Source: Duganella zoogloeoides
GTDB taxonomy: Bacteria; Pseudomonadota; Gammaproteobacteria; Burkholderiales; Burkholderiaceae_D
DNA length: 64,000 nucleotides
NCBI RefSeq assembly: GCF_034479515.1
Contig: NZ_CP140152.1
Span: 1,364,001-1,428,000 of the forward strand
Direction: 5' to 3'
Shown: in pieces, positions 24,784 to 33,612 of the stretch
Layout: each line of letters opens with the position of its first letter
How positions within the stretch are numbered: the first letter of the stretch is position 1
Notes under the pieces: model-generated
The model's input: only the letters and a program-made list of their open reading frames with translations
Database searches by the model: none
Told to the model about the DNA's origin: nothing
Made by a program: the position numbers and the translations under genes

Positions 24784-26802
24784 TTGAACCGACGCATCCT
24801 TCCCGTCGTGCTGGGCGCCTTGCTGCTCGGCGGTGGCGCTTACAGCCCCGTGGCGCAGGCCGACGCATCCATCCCCATCGCCGATTTCTTCAAAAAGGCC
24901 GAATTCAGCGGCCGCCCCGTGCTGTCGCCCGATGGCCTGAGCATGGCCGTGCTCACGCCGCGCAACGGCCGTTTCGTGCTGGCAGTGATCAATCTCGAGA
25001 CGCGCGCCTCGACCGTGGTGGCCTCCGATCCGGAATGGAACGTGGCCAACCCGATCTGGGTCAACAATCGCCGGCTGGTGTTCAGCATCAACAAGGGCGG
25101 TGACGAAGTGCAGGAAAAGCAAACCGGTGGCGGCCTGTTTGCCGTCAACAGCGACGGCAGCGGTTTTCGCAAGCTGGTCATCAGCATCAAGGAGGCGATG
25201 AGCTCGAATCTGCCATACAAGCCGGTCTCGGTGCTGACGCGCGTGGGCGGCGACAGTAACGACCTGATCGTGGTGAACAACGAACGTGGCCGCGATGCCG
25301 ACCTGGGCGCCAGCGACGTGTTTCGCCTGGACACCACCAACGGCCGCATGGCGCTGCTCACCTTTAACAATCCGGGTGCGGTCAGCGGCTGGGTGCTCGA
25401 CCATAACAAGGTCATCCGCGTGGCATCGTCGATGACGGTGGAGGACAGCAGCAAGCGCATCATCCAGACCGTGTACCTGCGCGATGACGAGAAAGCGCCG
25501 TGGAAAGCCATCTACAAGGCCTACCTCGATGAAGGCAAGGAAATGAATCCGCTGGGCTTCGACTTCGACAACAAGACCTTGTTCGTGGCCGGGCGCTTCA
25601 ATGGCCGCGACAAGGCCGGCGTGCACATCTGGAACTCGGCCAACAACACCGCCGGCGAACTGATTGCCGAGCACGCCGAGGCCGATATCCCGGATGGCCT
25701 GATCTTCGATGAAATCCGCAAGAAAGTGGTGGGCGTATCGGTGGATGGCATGAAGCCGGAAATGTATTATTTCGACGAGGACTACGCCCGCCTGCAGGCC
25801 ACGCTCGACGCCAGCCTGCCGGGCGAGCGCGTGCAGTTCCAGTGGAATGGCAACCACGCGGTGGTGGCCACCTCCAGCACCAATAATGTCGGCAAGCTGT
25901 ACCACTTCGATACCGTCAGGAAAACGCTCGAACCGCTCTACAGCGTCAAGCCTGAGCTGGACGGCAAGAAACTGTCGGAGCAGGCCGTGATCCGCTACCA
26001 GGCCCGCGACGGCCTGACCATTCCTGCTTACCTGACCCTGCCCGAAGGCCGTCCCGCCAAGGCGCTGCCGCTGGTGGCGTACATCCACGGCGGCCCGCAC
26101 GCGCGCGACGGTTTCGGCTACGATCCGATCACGCAAATGCTGGCCTCGCGCGGGTTTGCCGTGCTGCAGCCGCAGTTCCGCATGTCCACCGGCTTCGGCT
26201 GGAAGCATCACGTCGCCGGCTGGAAGCAATGGGGCCTGACCATGCAGGACGATATCACCGACGGCATCGAGACCCTGGTCAAGCAGGGCGTGGTCGATCG
26301 CAACCGCGTGTGCATCATCGGCGCCAGCTACGGCGGCTATGCCACCATGTATGGCCTGGTGAAAAACCCTGACCTGTACAAGTGCGGCATCAACTGGGTA
26401 GGCGTTACCGACGTCAAGATGCTGTTCACGGTGAACTGGTCCGACATGTCGGGACCGGTGATGGACAACATCGGCGCGAAAATGCACGGCGATCCGAAAA
26501 CCGACGAGGCCTACTTCACCAAGGTATCGGCCATCGGCAATGCCAGTAAAATCAAGGCCCCGGTCCTGATGGCGTACGGCAGCGAAGACCGCCGCGTACC
26601 GCTGATCCACGGTGAAAAAATGCGCGACGTGTTGCTCAAGCAGGGCAACACCGTGGAATGGATGGTGATGACGGGCGAGGGCCACGGCTGGGCCAAGGAA
26701 AGCAACAACATCAAGTGGGGCGAAACCGTGTACCGCTTCATCAACCGCTACATTGGTGACGGCGCCGCTGCCACCACCACGAAAGCGGCGGGACAGCCTT
26801 GA
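24784..26802 (+). CDS. exported S9-family (prolyl oligopeptidase-like) serine peptidase
   Basis: A 672-residue protein beginning at a TTG (24784) with GAGGAGACAG upstream. The signal peptide MNRRILPVVLGALLLGGGAYS sends it to the periplasm. An N-terminal beta-propeller-like half precedes an alpha/beta-hydrolase domain with Ser about 515 in GASYGGYA, Asp about 601 in YGSEDRRVP and His about 634 in GEGHGW, a complete catalytic triad. The family cleaves short peptides after proline or removes N-terminal blocked residues. It follows the TonB receptor by 88 bp and is probably co-transcribed with it, which suggests peptide import and trimming. Confidence 0.92.
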   Translation: MNRRILPVVLGALLLGGGAYSPVAQADASIPIADFFKKAEFSGRPVLSPDGLSMAVLTPRNGRFVLAVINLETRASTVVASDPEWNVANPIWVNNRRLVFSINKGGDEVQEKQTGGGLFAVNSDGSGFRKLVISIKEAMSSNLPYKPVSVLTRVGGDSNDLIVVNNERGRDADLGASDVFRLDTTNGRMALLTFNNPGAVSGWVLDHNKVIRVASSMTVEDSSKRIIQTVYLRDDEKAPWKAIYKAYLDEGKEMNPLGFDFDNKTLFVAGRFNGRDKAGVHIWNSANNTAGELIAEHAEADIPDGLIFDEIRKKVVGVSVDGMKPEMYYFDEDYARLQATLDASLPGERVQFQWNGNHAVVATSSTNNVGKLYHFDTVRKTLEPLYSVKPELDGKKLSEQAVIRYQARDGLTIPAYLTLPEGRPAKALPLVAYIHGGPHARDGFGYDPITQMLASRGFAVLQPQFRMSTGFGWKHHVAGWKQWGLTMQDDITDGIETLVKQGVVDRNRVCIIGASYGGYATMYGLVKNPDLYKCGINWVGVTDVKMLFTVNWSDMSGPVMDNIGAKMHGDPKTDEAYFTKVSAIGNASKIKAPVLMAYGSEDRRVPLIHGEKMRDVLLKQGNTVEWMVMTGEGHGWAKESNNIKWGETVYRFINRYIGDGAAATTTKAAGQP

Positions 26803-26828
26803 GCGCCGGGTAATATCGGCAGGCATAA

Positions 26829-26866
26829 AAAAAGCCCCGCCGGCAGCGCTGCCGGCGGGGCTTTTT
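26829..26866. terminator. bidirectional rho-independent terminator
   Basis: A perfect 19-bp palindromic hairpin with no loop spacer (arms 26829-26847 and 26848-26866). It is GC-rich in the middle, with an A-run on one side and a T-run on the other. It lies between the convergent S9 peptidase (+) and PhoH (-) genes and can stop transcription from both. Confidence 0.93.
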
Positions 26867-26883
26867 GCTGTGTAACTTAAAAC

Positions 26884-28815
26884 TTACAGCACTTCGCTGG
26901 CATGATCGGCCAGGCGCGAGCGTTCGCCGCGCGCCAGGGTGACGTGGCCGCTGTGGGTCCAGCCCTTGAAGCGGTCGACCACGTAGGTCAGGCCGCTCGA
27001 GCCTTCGGTCAGGTACGGCGTGTCGATCTGGGCGATGTTGCCGAGGCACAGGATCTTGGTGCCGGGACCGGCGCGCGTGACCAGGGTTTTCATCTGCTTG
27101 GGCGTCAGGTTCTGCGCTTCGTCGATGATGAGGAACTTGTTGACGAAGGTGCGGCCGCGCATGAAGTTGAGCGACTTGATCTTGATGCGCGAACGGATCA
27201 GGTCTTGCGTTGCCGCACGGCCCCACTCGCCGCCGTCGGTATCGGACTTGTTGAGCACTTCGAGGTTGTCGTCGAAAGCGCCCATCCATGGCGACATCTT
27301 TTCTTCCTCGGTACCCGGCAGGAAACCGATGTCTTCACCGACCGGCACCGTCACGCGGGTGACGATGATTTCGTTGTAGAGCTTGGTTTCCAGCACTTGC
27401 GCCAGGCCGGCGGCCAGGGCCAGCAGGGTCTTGCCGGTACCGGCCTGACCCAGCAGGGTGACGAAGTCGCATTCCGGGTTCATCAGCAAGTTCAAGGCGA
27501 AGTTCTGCTCGCGGTTGCGCGCGGTCACGCCCCACACATTGTTCTTGTTGTGGCTGAAGTCGCGCAAGGTTTGCAGCACGGCGGTCTTGCCATTGAGTTG
27601 CTTGACCTGGCCGTAGAACGGCGCTTCGCCGTTTTTAGGCTCCAGGAACACGAACTGGTTGACCAGCAGCGACGGGATGAACGGACCGGTCACGCGGTAG
27701 AACGTGGCGCTCTGGCCGCTCTTGTTCTCCTGCCACGATTCGAGATCCTTGCCGTGCTTGTTCCAGAAATCGTCCGGCAGCTGGACGATGCCCGAATACA
27801 GCAGGTCGGTATCTTCCATCACGTGATCGTTGAAATAATCCTCGGCCGGCAAGCCCAGCGCACGCGCCTTGATGCGCATGTTGATGTCTTTCGACACCAG
27901 CACGATGGCGCGGCCCGGCTGATCGGCTTCGAGCGAGCGCACCACGGCCAGGATCTGGTTGTCGGCCTTGCCCACCGGCAGACCCAGCGGCAGGTCGGCG
28001 GTTTGCATGCGGGTCTGGAAGTACAGGCGGCCCTTGGCGTCCTTGTTGCCCAGCTTGGACAATTCGATGCCGTTTTCGATGGCGTCGTCGTCGGTGTTGG
28101 AGACCAGCGCGTCGAGCGTGCGCGAGACCTGGCGCGCATTGCGCGCCACTTCGGTCATGCCCTTCTTGTGGTTGTCCAGTTCTTCCAGCGTCATCATCGG
28201 CAGGTAGACGTCGTGCTCCTCGAAGCGGAACAGCGACGACGGATCGTGCATCAGCACGTTGGTGTCGAGCACGAACAGCTTGGTGGTACCGGCCTGGTCC
28301 GCATTGCGGCTGGTGGACGACTTGATGCCCGACTCGTTGGCCTTGTGCTTGGTGGGATGCGGTGCTTCGGCGGTAATCGGCGTGACCTTGGAGCGCGAAG
28401 GCGCAGCCTTGGTCTTGGCCACCGGCTTGGCCACCGCGGGCGCTGCTGCCGGCGTTGGCACCGGCGCCAGTTTGGCGACCGAAGCGGGCGCGGGCACTGC
28501 CTCGGCGGCAGCTTTCAGTACGGCCGGCGCCGCCTTCAGCACGGCAGCAACAGCCTTGGACTTGGTGGTCTTGGCCGGTGCCTTGGCCACCGGTGCAGCA
28601 ACGGGCGCGACCGGCGCGACTTTTGGTGTTGGCACAGCTTTGACGACAGGCGCCGCTTTCTTCGGCGCGCGCGCGGCAGCGGGGACGGCGACATCTTCCA
28701 CGACCGCAGCCGCTGCGGCCGCGATGGCGGAAACAGGGCGCTGAGCAGTGGCTTGGGGATAATCTTTTGCCGGCAGTATAGTCGCAGGCTTACTAGGTAA
28801 TTTTGGCAGTGGCAT
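26884..28815 (-). CDS. PIN-PhoH family protein (RNase/ATPase)
   Basis: A 643-residue cytoplasmic protein. I start at the ATG at 28815 (MPLPKLPSKPATILP); a longer frame to 28977 lacks a ribosome site. An Ala/Pro/Lys-rich linker of about 150 residues comes first. A PIN nuclease domain follows (about 175-310) with FVLDTNVLMHDP and further acidic residues (ELDNHK, SKDINMR). Then comes a PhoH P-loop domain with Walker A GQAGTGKT (about 455-463) and Walker B FLIIDEAQN (about 558). PIN-PhoH proteins are thought to be ATP-driven RNA unwinding and cleaving enzymes. It ends at the shared terminator and heads the conserved block that includes bcp and hom. The long disordered linker is unusual. Confidence 0.9.
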   Translation of the reverse strand: MPLPKLPSKPATILPAKDYPQATAQRPVSAIAAAAAAVVEDVAVPAAARAPKKAAPVVKAVPTPKVAPVAPVAAPVAKAPAKTTKSKAVAAVLKAAPAVLKAAAEAVPAPASVAKLAPVPTPAAAPAVAKPVAKTKAAPSRSKVTPITAEAPHPTKHKANESGIKSSTSRNADQAGTTKLFVLDTNVLMHDPSSLFRFEEHDVYLPMMTLEELDNHKKGMTEVARNARQVSRTLDALVSNTDDDAIENGIELSKLGNKDAKGRLYFQTRMQTADLPLGLPVGKADNQILAVVRSLEADQPGRAIVLVSKDINMRIKARALGLPAEDYFNDHVMEDTDLLYSGIVQLPDDFWNKHGKDLESWQENKSGQSATFYRVTGPFIPSLLVNQFVFLEPKNGEAPFYGQVKQLNGKTAVLQTLRDFSHNKNNVWGVTARNREQNFALNLLMNPECDFVTLLGQAGTGKTLLALAAGLAQVLETKLYNEIIVTRVTVPVGEDIGFLPGTEEEKMSPWMGAFDDNLEVLNKSDTDGGEWGRAATQDLIRSRIKIKSLNFMRGRTFVNKFLIIDEAQNLTPKQMKTLVTRAGPGTKILCLGNIAQIDTPYLTEGSSGLTYVVDRFKGWTHSGHVTLARGERSRLADHASEVL

Positions 28816-29105
28816 CAGGATCTCAATCGAAAAATATCTGGAGGAATCCGCCCATAGGCGCAGCGCGCTTGCCCGTGCGTAATCGGGAAGCGTTGGGACC
28901 GGATGGGGTGGATGCTGGGTAAAGCAGGTAACAAGACTGCCGATGGGCATATATCTCGCCCGGTGGTAGGACTGCATGGTGGCCGGTGGGCCACCAGTGA
29001 GGGGTGGTTGATTGACAGTGTGAACTCAAGATTGGTGAATACGCATGGTACTGCAACGGTTAGGCAATTCCGGACCGCTGCGCACTGGCCTGGGCAACTA
29101 CAGCA
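28816..29105. other. 290-bp gene-free spacer upstream of PhoH with a small hairpin
   Basis: No convincing frame on either strand. A perfect 8-bp stem (28977-28984 and 28989-28996, loop GGTG) lies about 160 bp upstream of the PhoH start, in its probable leader or promoter region. It has no T-run in either direction, so I do not call it a terminator. Confidence 0.5.
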
Positions 29106-29570
29106 TCAAGCCTGGCGCGCGACGAATTCCAGCACTTCATCAACGTGACCTGCAACCTTCACGCCTCTCCATTCTTTCACCAATTGGCCGTTAGCGTCAA
29201 TCACAAACGTACTGCGCTCGATGCCGCGCACGGTCTTGCCATACATTTGCTTCATCTTCATGACACCGAACTGTTCGCACAGCGCTTCATCGGGATCGGA
29301 GATCAGCTCGAAAGGCAGGCCCAGCTTGGTTTTGAAGCTTTCGTGCGAGCGCAGCGAATCGCGGCTGACACCGTAGATTTCGGTGCCCGCCGCCTGGAAT
29401 TGCTCGTGCAGATCGCGGAAGGCGATGTTCTCGGTGGTGCAGCCAGGCGTGTTGTCCTTGGGATAGAAAAACAGCACCGTGTGGCGCGCCGGACGGCCTG
29501 CCAGCTGGAAGGTCTGCGCGCCCGTCATGGCGGCGGAAAAATCGGTCACGGGGGATGGGCTATCAGCCAA
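29106..29570 (-). CDS. bcp: thioredoxin-dependent thiol peroxidase (Bcp/PrxQ)
   Basis: A 154-residue atypical 2-Cys peroxiredoxin that reduces hydroperoxides using thioredoxin. The peroxidatic Cys is in FYPKDNTPGCTTEN (about residue 44). The usual resolving Cys five residues later in E. coli Bcp is absent here (TTENIAFR), so the mechanism may be 1-Cys-like or use the only other Cys, in ALCEQFG. It appears to start at a TTG (29570) with GGAG seven bases upstream. It sits between PhoH and the Mth938-domain gene, all on the minus strand. Confidence 0.93.
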   Translation of the reverse strand: MADSPSPVTDFSAAMTGAQTFQLAGRPARHTVLFFYPKDNTPGCTTENIAFRDLHEQFQAAGTEIYGVSRDSLRSHESFKTKLGLPFELISDPDEALCEQFGVMKMKQMYGKTVRGIERSTFVIDANGQLVKEWRGVKVAGHVDEVLEFVARQA

Positions 29571-29661
29571 AGACGTTCTCCTGGGGTAAGCGTGGCGCCA
29601 AGGCGGCGCGCTGGAATGTTGCTGTAATGTGGGGCCGGGCGGTGCAATTGCAAGGGCAAGA

Positions 29662-30054
29662 TCAACCGTTGCCTTGCTCGGCGGTGTCGATGATCAATGC
29701 CAGCGCCACCTTGCGGCCTTCGCCCATCAGGATATTGTAGGTGCGGCAGGCGGCCTGGCTGTCCATGCACTCGACGCCGATGCGGCGCAAGGTGAGCGCG
29801 GCCGTCAGGCGCGGGTGGATGAAACGCTGGCGCGCGCCGGTGCCGAGAATGACCACGTCGGGATCGTCGGCGCCGATTACATCGAAATGCTCTACGGTAA
29901 GAGATTCGAAGGTGGGCGCATCCCAGGCGCGCGGCGCCATCTCGGGCAACACCACCAGGCTGTAGTTATAACGCTCAGCGTTGATTTCCACGCCAGTCTG
30001 GTCGTAGCCGGTGACGGTTTGGTACTTTTGGGTATCGCTTTGATGAAGCTTCAT
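29662..30054 (-). CDS. Mth938-like domain protein (Xcc1710 family)
   Basis: A 130-residue protein starting MKLHQSDTQKYQTVTGYDQTGVEIN, the usual opening of Mth938/DUF498 proteins. It has the fold's central VVILGTGARQRFIHP and GVECMDSQAACRTYNILMGEGR segments. No enzymatic role is established; eukaryotic relatives (NDUFAF3) help assemble respiratory complex I. An upstream in-frame ATG at 30090 is possible but less like the family. It is divergent from alaA across about 180 bp. Confidence 0.85.
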   Translation of the reverse strand: MKLHQSDTQKYQTVTGYDQTGVEINAERYNYSLVVLPEMAPRAWDAPTFESLTVEHFDVIGADDPDVVILGTGARQRFIHPRLTAALTLRRIGVECMDSQAACRTYNILMGEGRKVALALIIDTAEQGNG

Positions 30055-30237
30055 GGTGATGTCTGCAAGAATGCTGCGGAAGACTGCCATTCTACCGTCT
30101 TTCACCTCTTTGACACCCCTCAAAGGTTGATTAAATGGGATGCTTTCGGCACAATCGTTATTTTCGCATTGCAGCAAGGCGGTAGCGCCGATTTGGCAGT
30201 CCGCAGCGTTTTTGCCTCACCTGAACAGGATTTTATT

Positions 30238-31470
30238 TTGCGACCGATTCAAAAATCGAACAAACTGGCGGAAGTCTGCTACGAGATCCGCGGCCCGGTG
30301 CCGGAAAAAGCGCGCCAGATGGAGGAGGAAGGTCACAAGATCGTCAAACTCAATATCGGCAACCTGGCCGTGTTCGGCTTCGACCCGCCCGATGAAATCG
30401 TGCAGGACATGAAGATCAACCTGTCCAACGCGGCCGGTTACACCGATTCCAAGGGCATGTTTGCGCCGCGCAAGGCCATCATGCACTACACCCAGGGCAA
30501 GAATATCGCCGGCGTCACCATTGACGATATTTACCTCGGCAACGGTGCATCCGAGCTGATCGTGATGTCGATGAACGCGCTGCTCAACAACGGCGACGAA
30601 GTACTGGTGCCGGCGCCCGACTACCCGCTGTGGACCGCAGCCGTCAGCCTGTCCGGCGGCAAGCCGGTGCACTACGTGTGCGACGAGCAGCAGGAGTGGT
30701 ATCCGGACATCGAAGACATGCGCCGCAAGATCACGTCCAACACGCGCGCCATCGTTGTCATCAACCCCAACAACCCTACCGGCGCGCTGTACCCGGTGTC
30801 GCTGCTGCTGGAGATTATCGAGCTGGCGCGCCAGCACCAGCTGATCATCTATGCCGACGAAATCTACGACAAGGTGTTATATGACGGCGCCGAACACGTC
30901 TCGATCGCCTCGCTGGCGGACGACGTGCTGTTCGTCACCTTTAACGGCCTGTCGAAGAACTACCGCGCCTGCGGCTACCGCGCGGGCTGGATGGTGGTGT
31001 CGGGCGAAAAATCCCATGCCAAGGACTACATCGAGGGCCTCAATATGCTGGCCTCGATGCGCTTGTGCGCGAACGCACCGGGGCAGTTTGCGATCCAGAC
31101 TGCGCTCGGCGGCTACCAGTCGATCCAGGACCTGGTAGGACCGGGCGGGCGCCTGTTGAAGCAACGCGACCTGGCCCACAAGCTGCTGACCGATATTCCG
31201 GGCGTCACTTGTGTCAAGCCGAAAGCCGCGCTGTACATGTTCCCGCGACTCGATCCGAAAATCTATCCGATTGCGGACGACCAGCAATTCGCTTACGAGC
31301 TGCTGGCTGAAACAAAAGTGCTGATCGTCCAGGGCTCGGGCTTCAACTGGATCGCGCCGGACCATTTCCGCGTCGTGTTCCTGCCCAACTCGGACGATAT
31401 GACGGAAGCGTTTGGCCGCATGGCCAAGTTCATGGAAGGCTACAGAAAACGCCACGGCGCCACCGTATAA
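30238..31470 (+). CDS. alaA: AlaA-type alanine-synthesising aminotransferase
   Basis: A 410-residue PLP enzyme (fold type I) that transfers an amino group from glutamate to pyruvate. Residues from RPIQKSNKLAEVCYEIRG onward follow E. coli AlaA (YfbQ) closely, which fixes the start at the TTG at 30238 (AGGA 7 bases upstream) although the frame is open to 29629. NPNNPTGA, YADEIYDK and the PLP lysine in GLSKNYR (about K240) are present, as is the LYMFPRLD segment near the C-terminus. It is followed, after a 97-bp inverted repeat, by homoserine dehydrogenase. Confidence 0.93.
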   Translation: MRPIQKSNKLAEVCYEIRGPVPEKARQMEEEGHKIVKLNIGNLAVFGFDPPDEIVQDMKINLSNAAGYTDSKGMFAPRKAIMHYTQGKNIAGVTIDDIYLGNGASELIVMSMNALLNNGDEVLVPAPDYPLWTAAVSLSGGKPVHYVCDEQQEWYPDIEDMRRKITSNTRAIVVINPNNPTGALYPVSLLLEIIELARQHQLIIYADEIYDKVLYDGAEHVSIASLADDVLFVTFNGLSKNYRACGYRAGWMVVSGEKSHAKDYIEGLNMLASMRLCANAPGQFAIQTALGGYQSIQDLVGPGGRLLKQRDLAHKLLTDIPGVTCVKPKAALYMFPRLDPKIYPIADDQQFAYELLAETKVLIVQGSGFNWIAPDHFRVVFLPNSDDMTEAFGRMAKFMEGYRKRHGATV

Positions 31471-31567
31471 GATCGCCTCAAAAAGCCCAGGGCGGCGTTG
31501 CGGCTCCTTGCCGTGCCAGCGCACTGTCTTCGTCGCCGCGCCTTGCCCTGGACATTTTGAGACGATC
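31471..31567. repeat. 97-bp imperfect inverted repeat between alaA and hom
   Basis: The first and last 23 bases pair with only three mismatches: GATCGCCTCAAAA with CCCAGGGC on the left, and GCCCTGG with TTTTGAGACGATC on the right. It begins one base after the alaA stop and ends 27 bases before the hom ATG. The size and structure suggest a dispersed intergenic repeat or a stable mRNA hairpin. The right side lacks the usual T-run of a terminator. Confidence 0.75.
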
Positions 31568-31594
31568 TTCACCAATTAGATAGAAACGAATTAT

Positions 31595-32917
31595 ATGAAA
31601 CCGATCAAAGTAGGCTTATTAGGCGTCGGCAATGTCGGCTCCGGTACGTTCAATGTGCTTGAACGCAATCAGGAAGAAATCCGCCGCCGCGCCGGCCGTG
31701 GTATCGAAGTGGTGGCCGTTTCGGCCCGCAACCTCGAGCGCGCCAAGGAGCGCACCGGCGGCAAAGTCAAGGTCGTGGCCGACCCGTTCGATATCGTCAA
31801 CGATCCCGAGATCGATATCGTCGTCGAGCTGATCGGCGGTTACGACGAAGCCAAGGCCCTGGTGCTGCAAGCGATCGCCAATGGCAAGCACGTGGTCACC
31901 GCCAACAAGGCGCTGCTGGCCGTGCATGGCAATGAAATTTTCGCAGCGGCGCAAGCGAAGGGCGTGATGGTTGCGTTTGAAGCGGCCGTGGCCGGCGGCA
32001 TCCCGATCATCAAGGCACTGCGCGAAGGCCTGACCGCCAACCGCATCGAGTGGCTGGCCGGCATCATCAACGGCACCACCAATTTCATCCTGTCCGAGAT
32101 GCGCGACAAGGGCCTCGATTTCGCCACCGTGCTCAAGCAGGCGCAGGAACTCGGCTATGCCGAAGCCGACCCGACCTTCGACATCGAAGGCGTCGATGCC
32201 GCCCACAAGGCCACGATCATGTCGGCGATTGCCTTCGGCATCCCGGTGCAGTTCGACAAGGCCCACGTGGAAGGCATCTCGAAGCTGAACGCCGTCGATA
32301 TCCGCTACGCCGAGCAACTCGGCTACCGCATCAAGCTCCTGGGCATCGCCAAGCGCGCGACCGTCAATGGTAAAGAGGGCGTGGAACTGCGCGTCCATCC
32401 GACCCTGATTCCGAACAAGCGTTTGATCGCCAACGTGGAAGGCGCGATGAACGCCGTACTGGTGCAGGGCGACGCCGTCGGCGCCACGCTGTACTCGGGC
32501 AAGGGCGCCGGCTCCGAACCGACCGCCTCGGCCGTGATCGCCGACCTGGTCGATATCACCCGCCTGGCCACGGCCGATCCCGAACACCGCGTGCCGCACC
32601 TGGCCTTCCAGCCCAACGCCATGACCAACATCGAAATCCTGCCGATGTCGGAAGTGACCACCAGCTACTATTTACGCATGAACGTGGAAGACCAGCCGGG
32701 CGTATTGGCCGACCTGACCCGCATCCTGGCCGACGGCACCATCTCGATCGACGCCATGATGCAGAAGGAACCGGCCGAAGGCGAAACCCGCACCGACATC
32801 ATTTTCCTCACGCACCAGACCCAGGAAAAGAACGTGACTGCGGCAATTGCCAAGATGGAAGCGCTGACCACGGTGCATGGCACGGTGACCAAGATTCGCC
32901 TGGAAAACCTGAGCTGA
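31595..32917 (+). CDS. hom: homoserine dehydrogenase
   Basis: A 440-residue enzyme that reduces aspartate semialdehyde to homoserine for threonine and methionine synthesis. It has an N-terminal NAD(P)-binding motif GLLGVGNVGSG, the catalytic/dimer region with VTANKALLA, GIINGTTNFIL and the EADPTFDIEGVDAAHK segment, and a C-terminal ACT domain from about residue 355 (YYLRMNVEDQPGVLADL) that usually gives threonine feedback. Length is normal. In many betaproteobacteria thrC follows directly; here it does not. Confidence 0.97.
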   Translation: MKPIKVGLLGVGNVGSGTFNVLERNQEEIRRRAGRGIEVVAVSARNLERAKERTGGKVKVVADPFDIVNDPEIDIVVELIGGYDEAKALVLQAIANGKHVVTANKALLAVHGNEIFAAAQAKGVMVAFEAAVAGGIPIIKALREGLTANRIEWLAGIINGTTNFILSEMRDKGLDFATVLKQAQELGYAEADPTFDIEGVDAAHKATIMSAIAFGIPVQFDKAHVEGISKLNAVDIRYAEQLGYRIKLLGIAKRATVNGKEGVELRVHPTLIPNKRLIANVEGAMNAVLVQGDAVGATLYSGKGAGSEPTASAVIADLVDITRLATADPEHRVPHLAFQPNAMTNIEILPMSEVTTSYYLRMNVEDQPGVLADLTRILADGTISIDAMMQKEPAEGETRTDIIFLTHQTQEKNVTAAIAKMEALTTVHGTVTKIRLENLS

Positions 32918-32948
32918 CGCTGATTCGCAGCGTTGCTGTTTGACCGCC

Positions 32949-32979
32949 AAGGGGCGGCCTCCACGCGGGGGCCGCCCTT
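32949..32979 (+). terminator. probable terminator after hom
   Basis: Arms AAGGGGCGGCC (32949-32959) and GGCCGCCCTT (32970-32979) form a strong GC stem 32 bp after the hom stop. The following sequence is only moderately T-rich, so termination may be partial. Confidence 0.55.
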
Positions 32980-32996
32980 GTTCGTTTGGGAACCGT

Positions 32997-33374
32997 ATGA
33001 AACCACAACACCAGCAGGACCAGAAAACCAACGTCCTGTTCGTCTGCAGCAAAAACCAGTGGCGCAGCCCGACAGCGGAAACCCTGTGGCGCCGCCATCC
33101 GGACTGGAACGTGCGCTCGGGCGGCACCAGCCCCAACGCCCGGCACCACGTCTCCGAAGACGATATCCGCTGGGCCGACGTAATCCTGGTCATGGAAGAA
33201 AAACACAAGTCGCGGCTCCGGGCGGAGTACACGCGGTTGCTTGAATTCAAGCCGGTGCATGTGCTCGATATTCCGGACGAGTACAAGTACATGGATGCGG
33301 AACTGGTTGAGCAACTCGAGCAGGTTGTGCCCTCGATCCTGGCGATTTTTCAGGGCGCGAAGATTTCCACATAG
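32997..33374 (+). CDS. low-molecular-weight protein-tyrosine-phosphatase-like protein
   Basis: A 125-residue cytoplasmic protein. I start at the ATG at 32997 rather than the in-frame GTG-type extension at 32940, which lies in the hom terminator. The P-loop VCSKNQWRSPTAE keeps C(X)5R (Cys17, Arg23) and the Ser after it, but is not the classic CxGNxCRS of LMW-PTPs. The later DIRWADVILVMEEKH resembles the family's dimer/substrate region. The usual general-acid DP motif is replaced by LDIPDEYKYMD. It is probably a phosphatase or a relative with other activity; the substrate is unknown. Confidence 0.8.
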   Translation: MKPQHQQDQKTNVLFVCSKNQWRSPTAETLWRRHPDWNVRSGGTSPNARHHVSEDDIRWADVILVMEEKHKSRLRAEYTRLLEFKPVHVLDIPDEYKYMDAELVEQLEQVVPSILAIFQGAKIST

Positions 33375-33612
33375 CCGATCTGCGATAGTGGGCTGGGCGT
33401 GATAATTCGTGAGATTTCCAATGGGAAAACTTGCTATGCTGGTTGCGAGATCCGCTTCGCGCCAAACTACCCTCACTCACGCAGTAAGTGCCTGGGAATT
33501 GCTGCCATTTTCTCGCAGTAATCTATCACTGGTTAGTCCATCCCTATTGATTGGCTGGAAACGATCATGCAGCACAATTTCAATTTAATAAATATTTCAC
33601 GGGAGTAATTAA

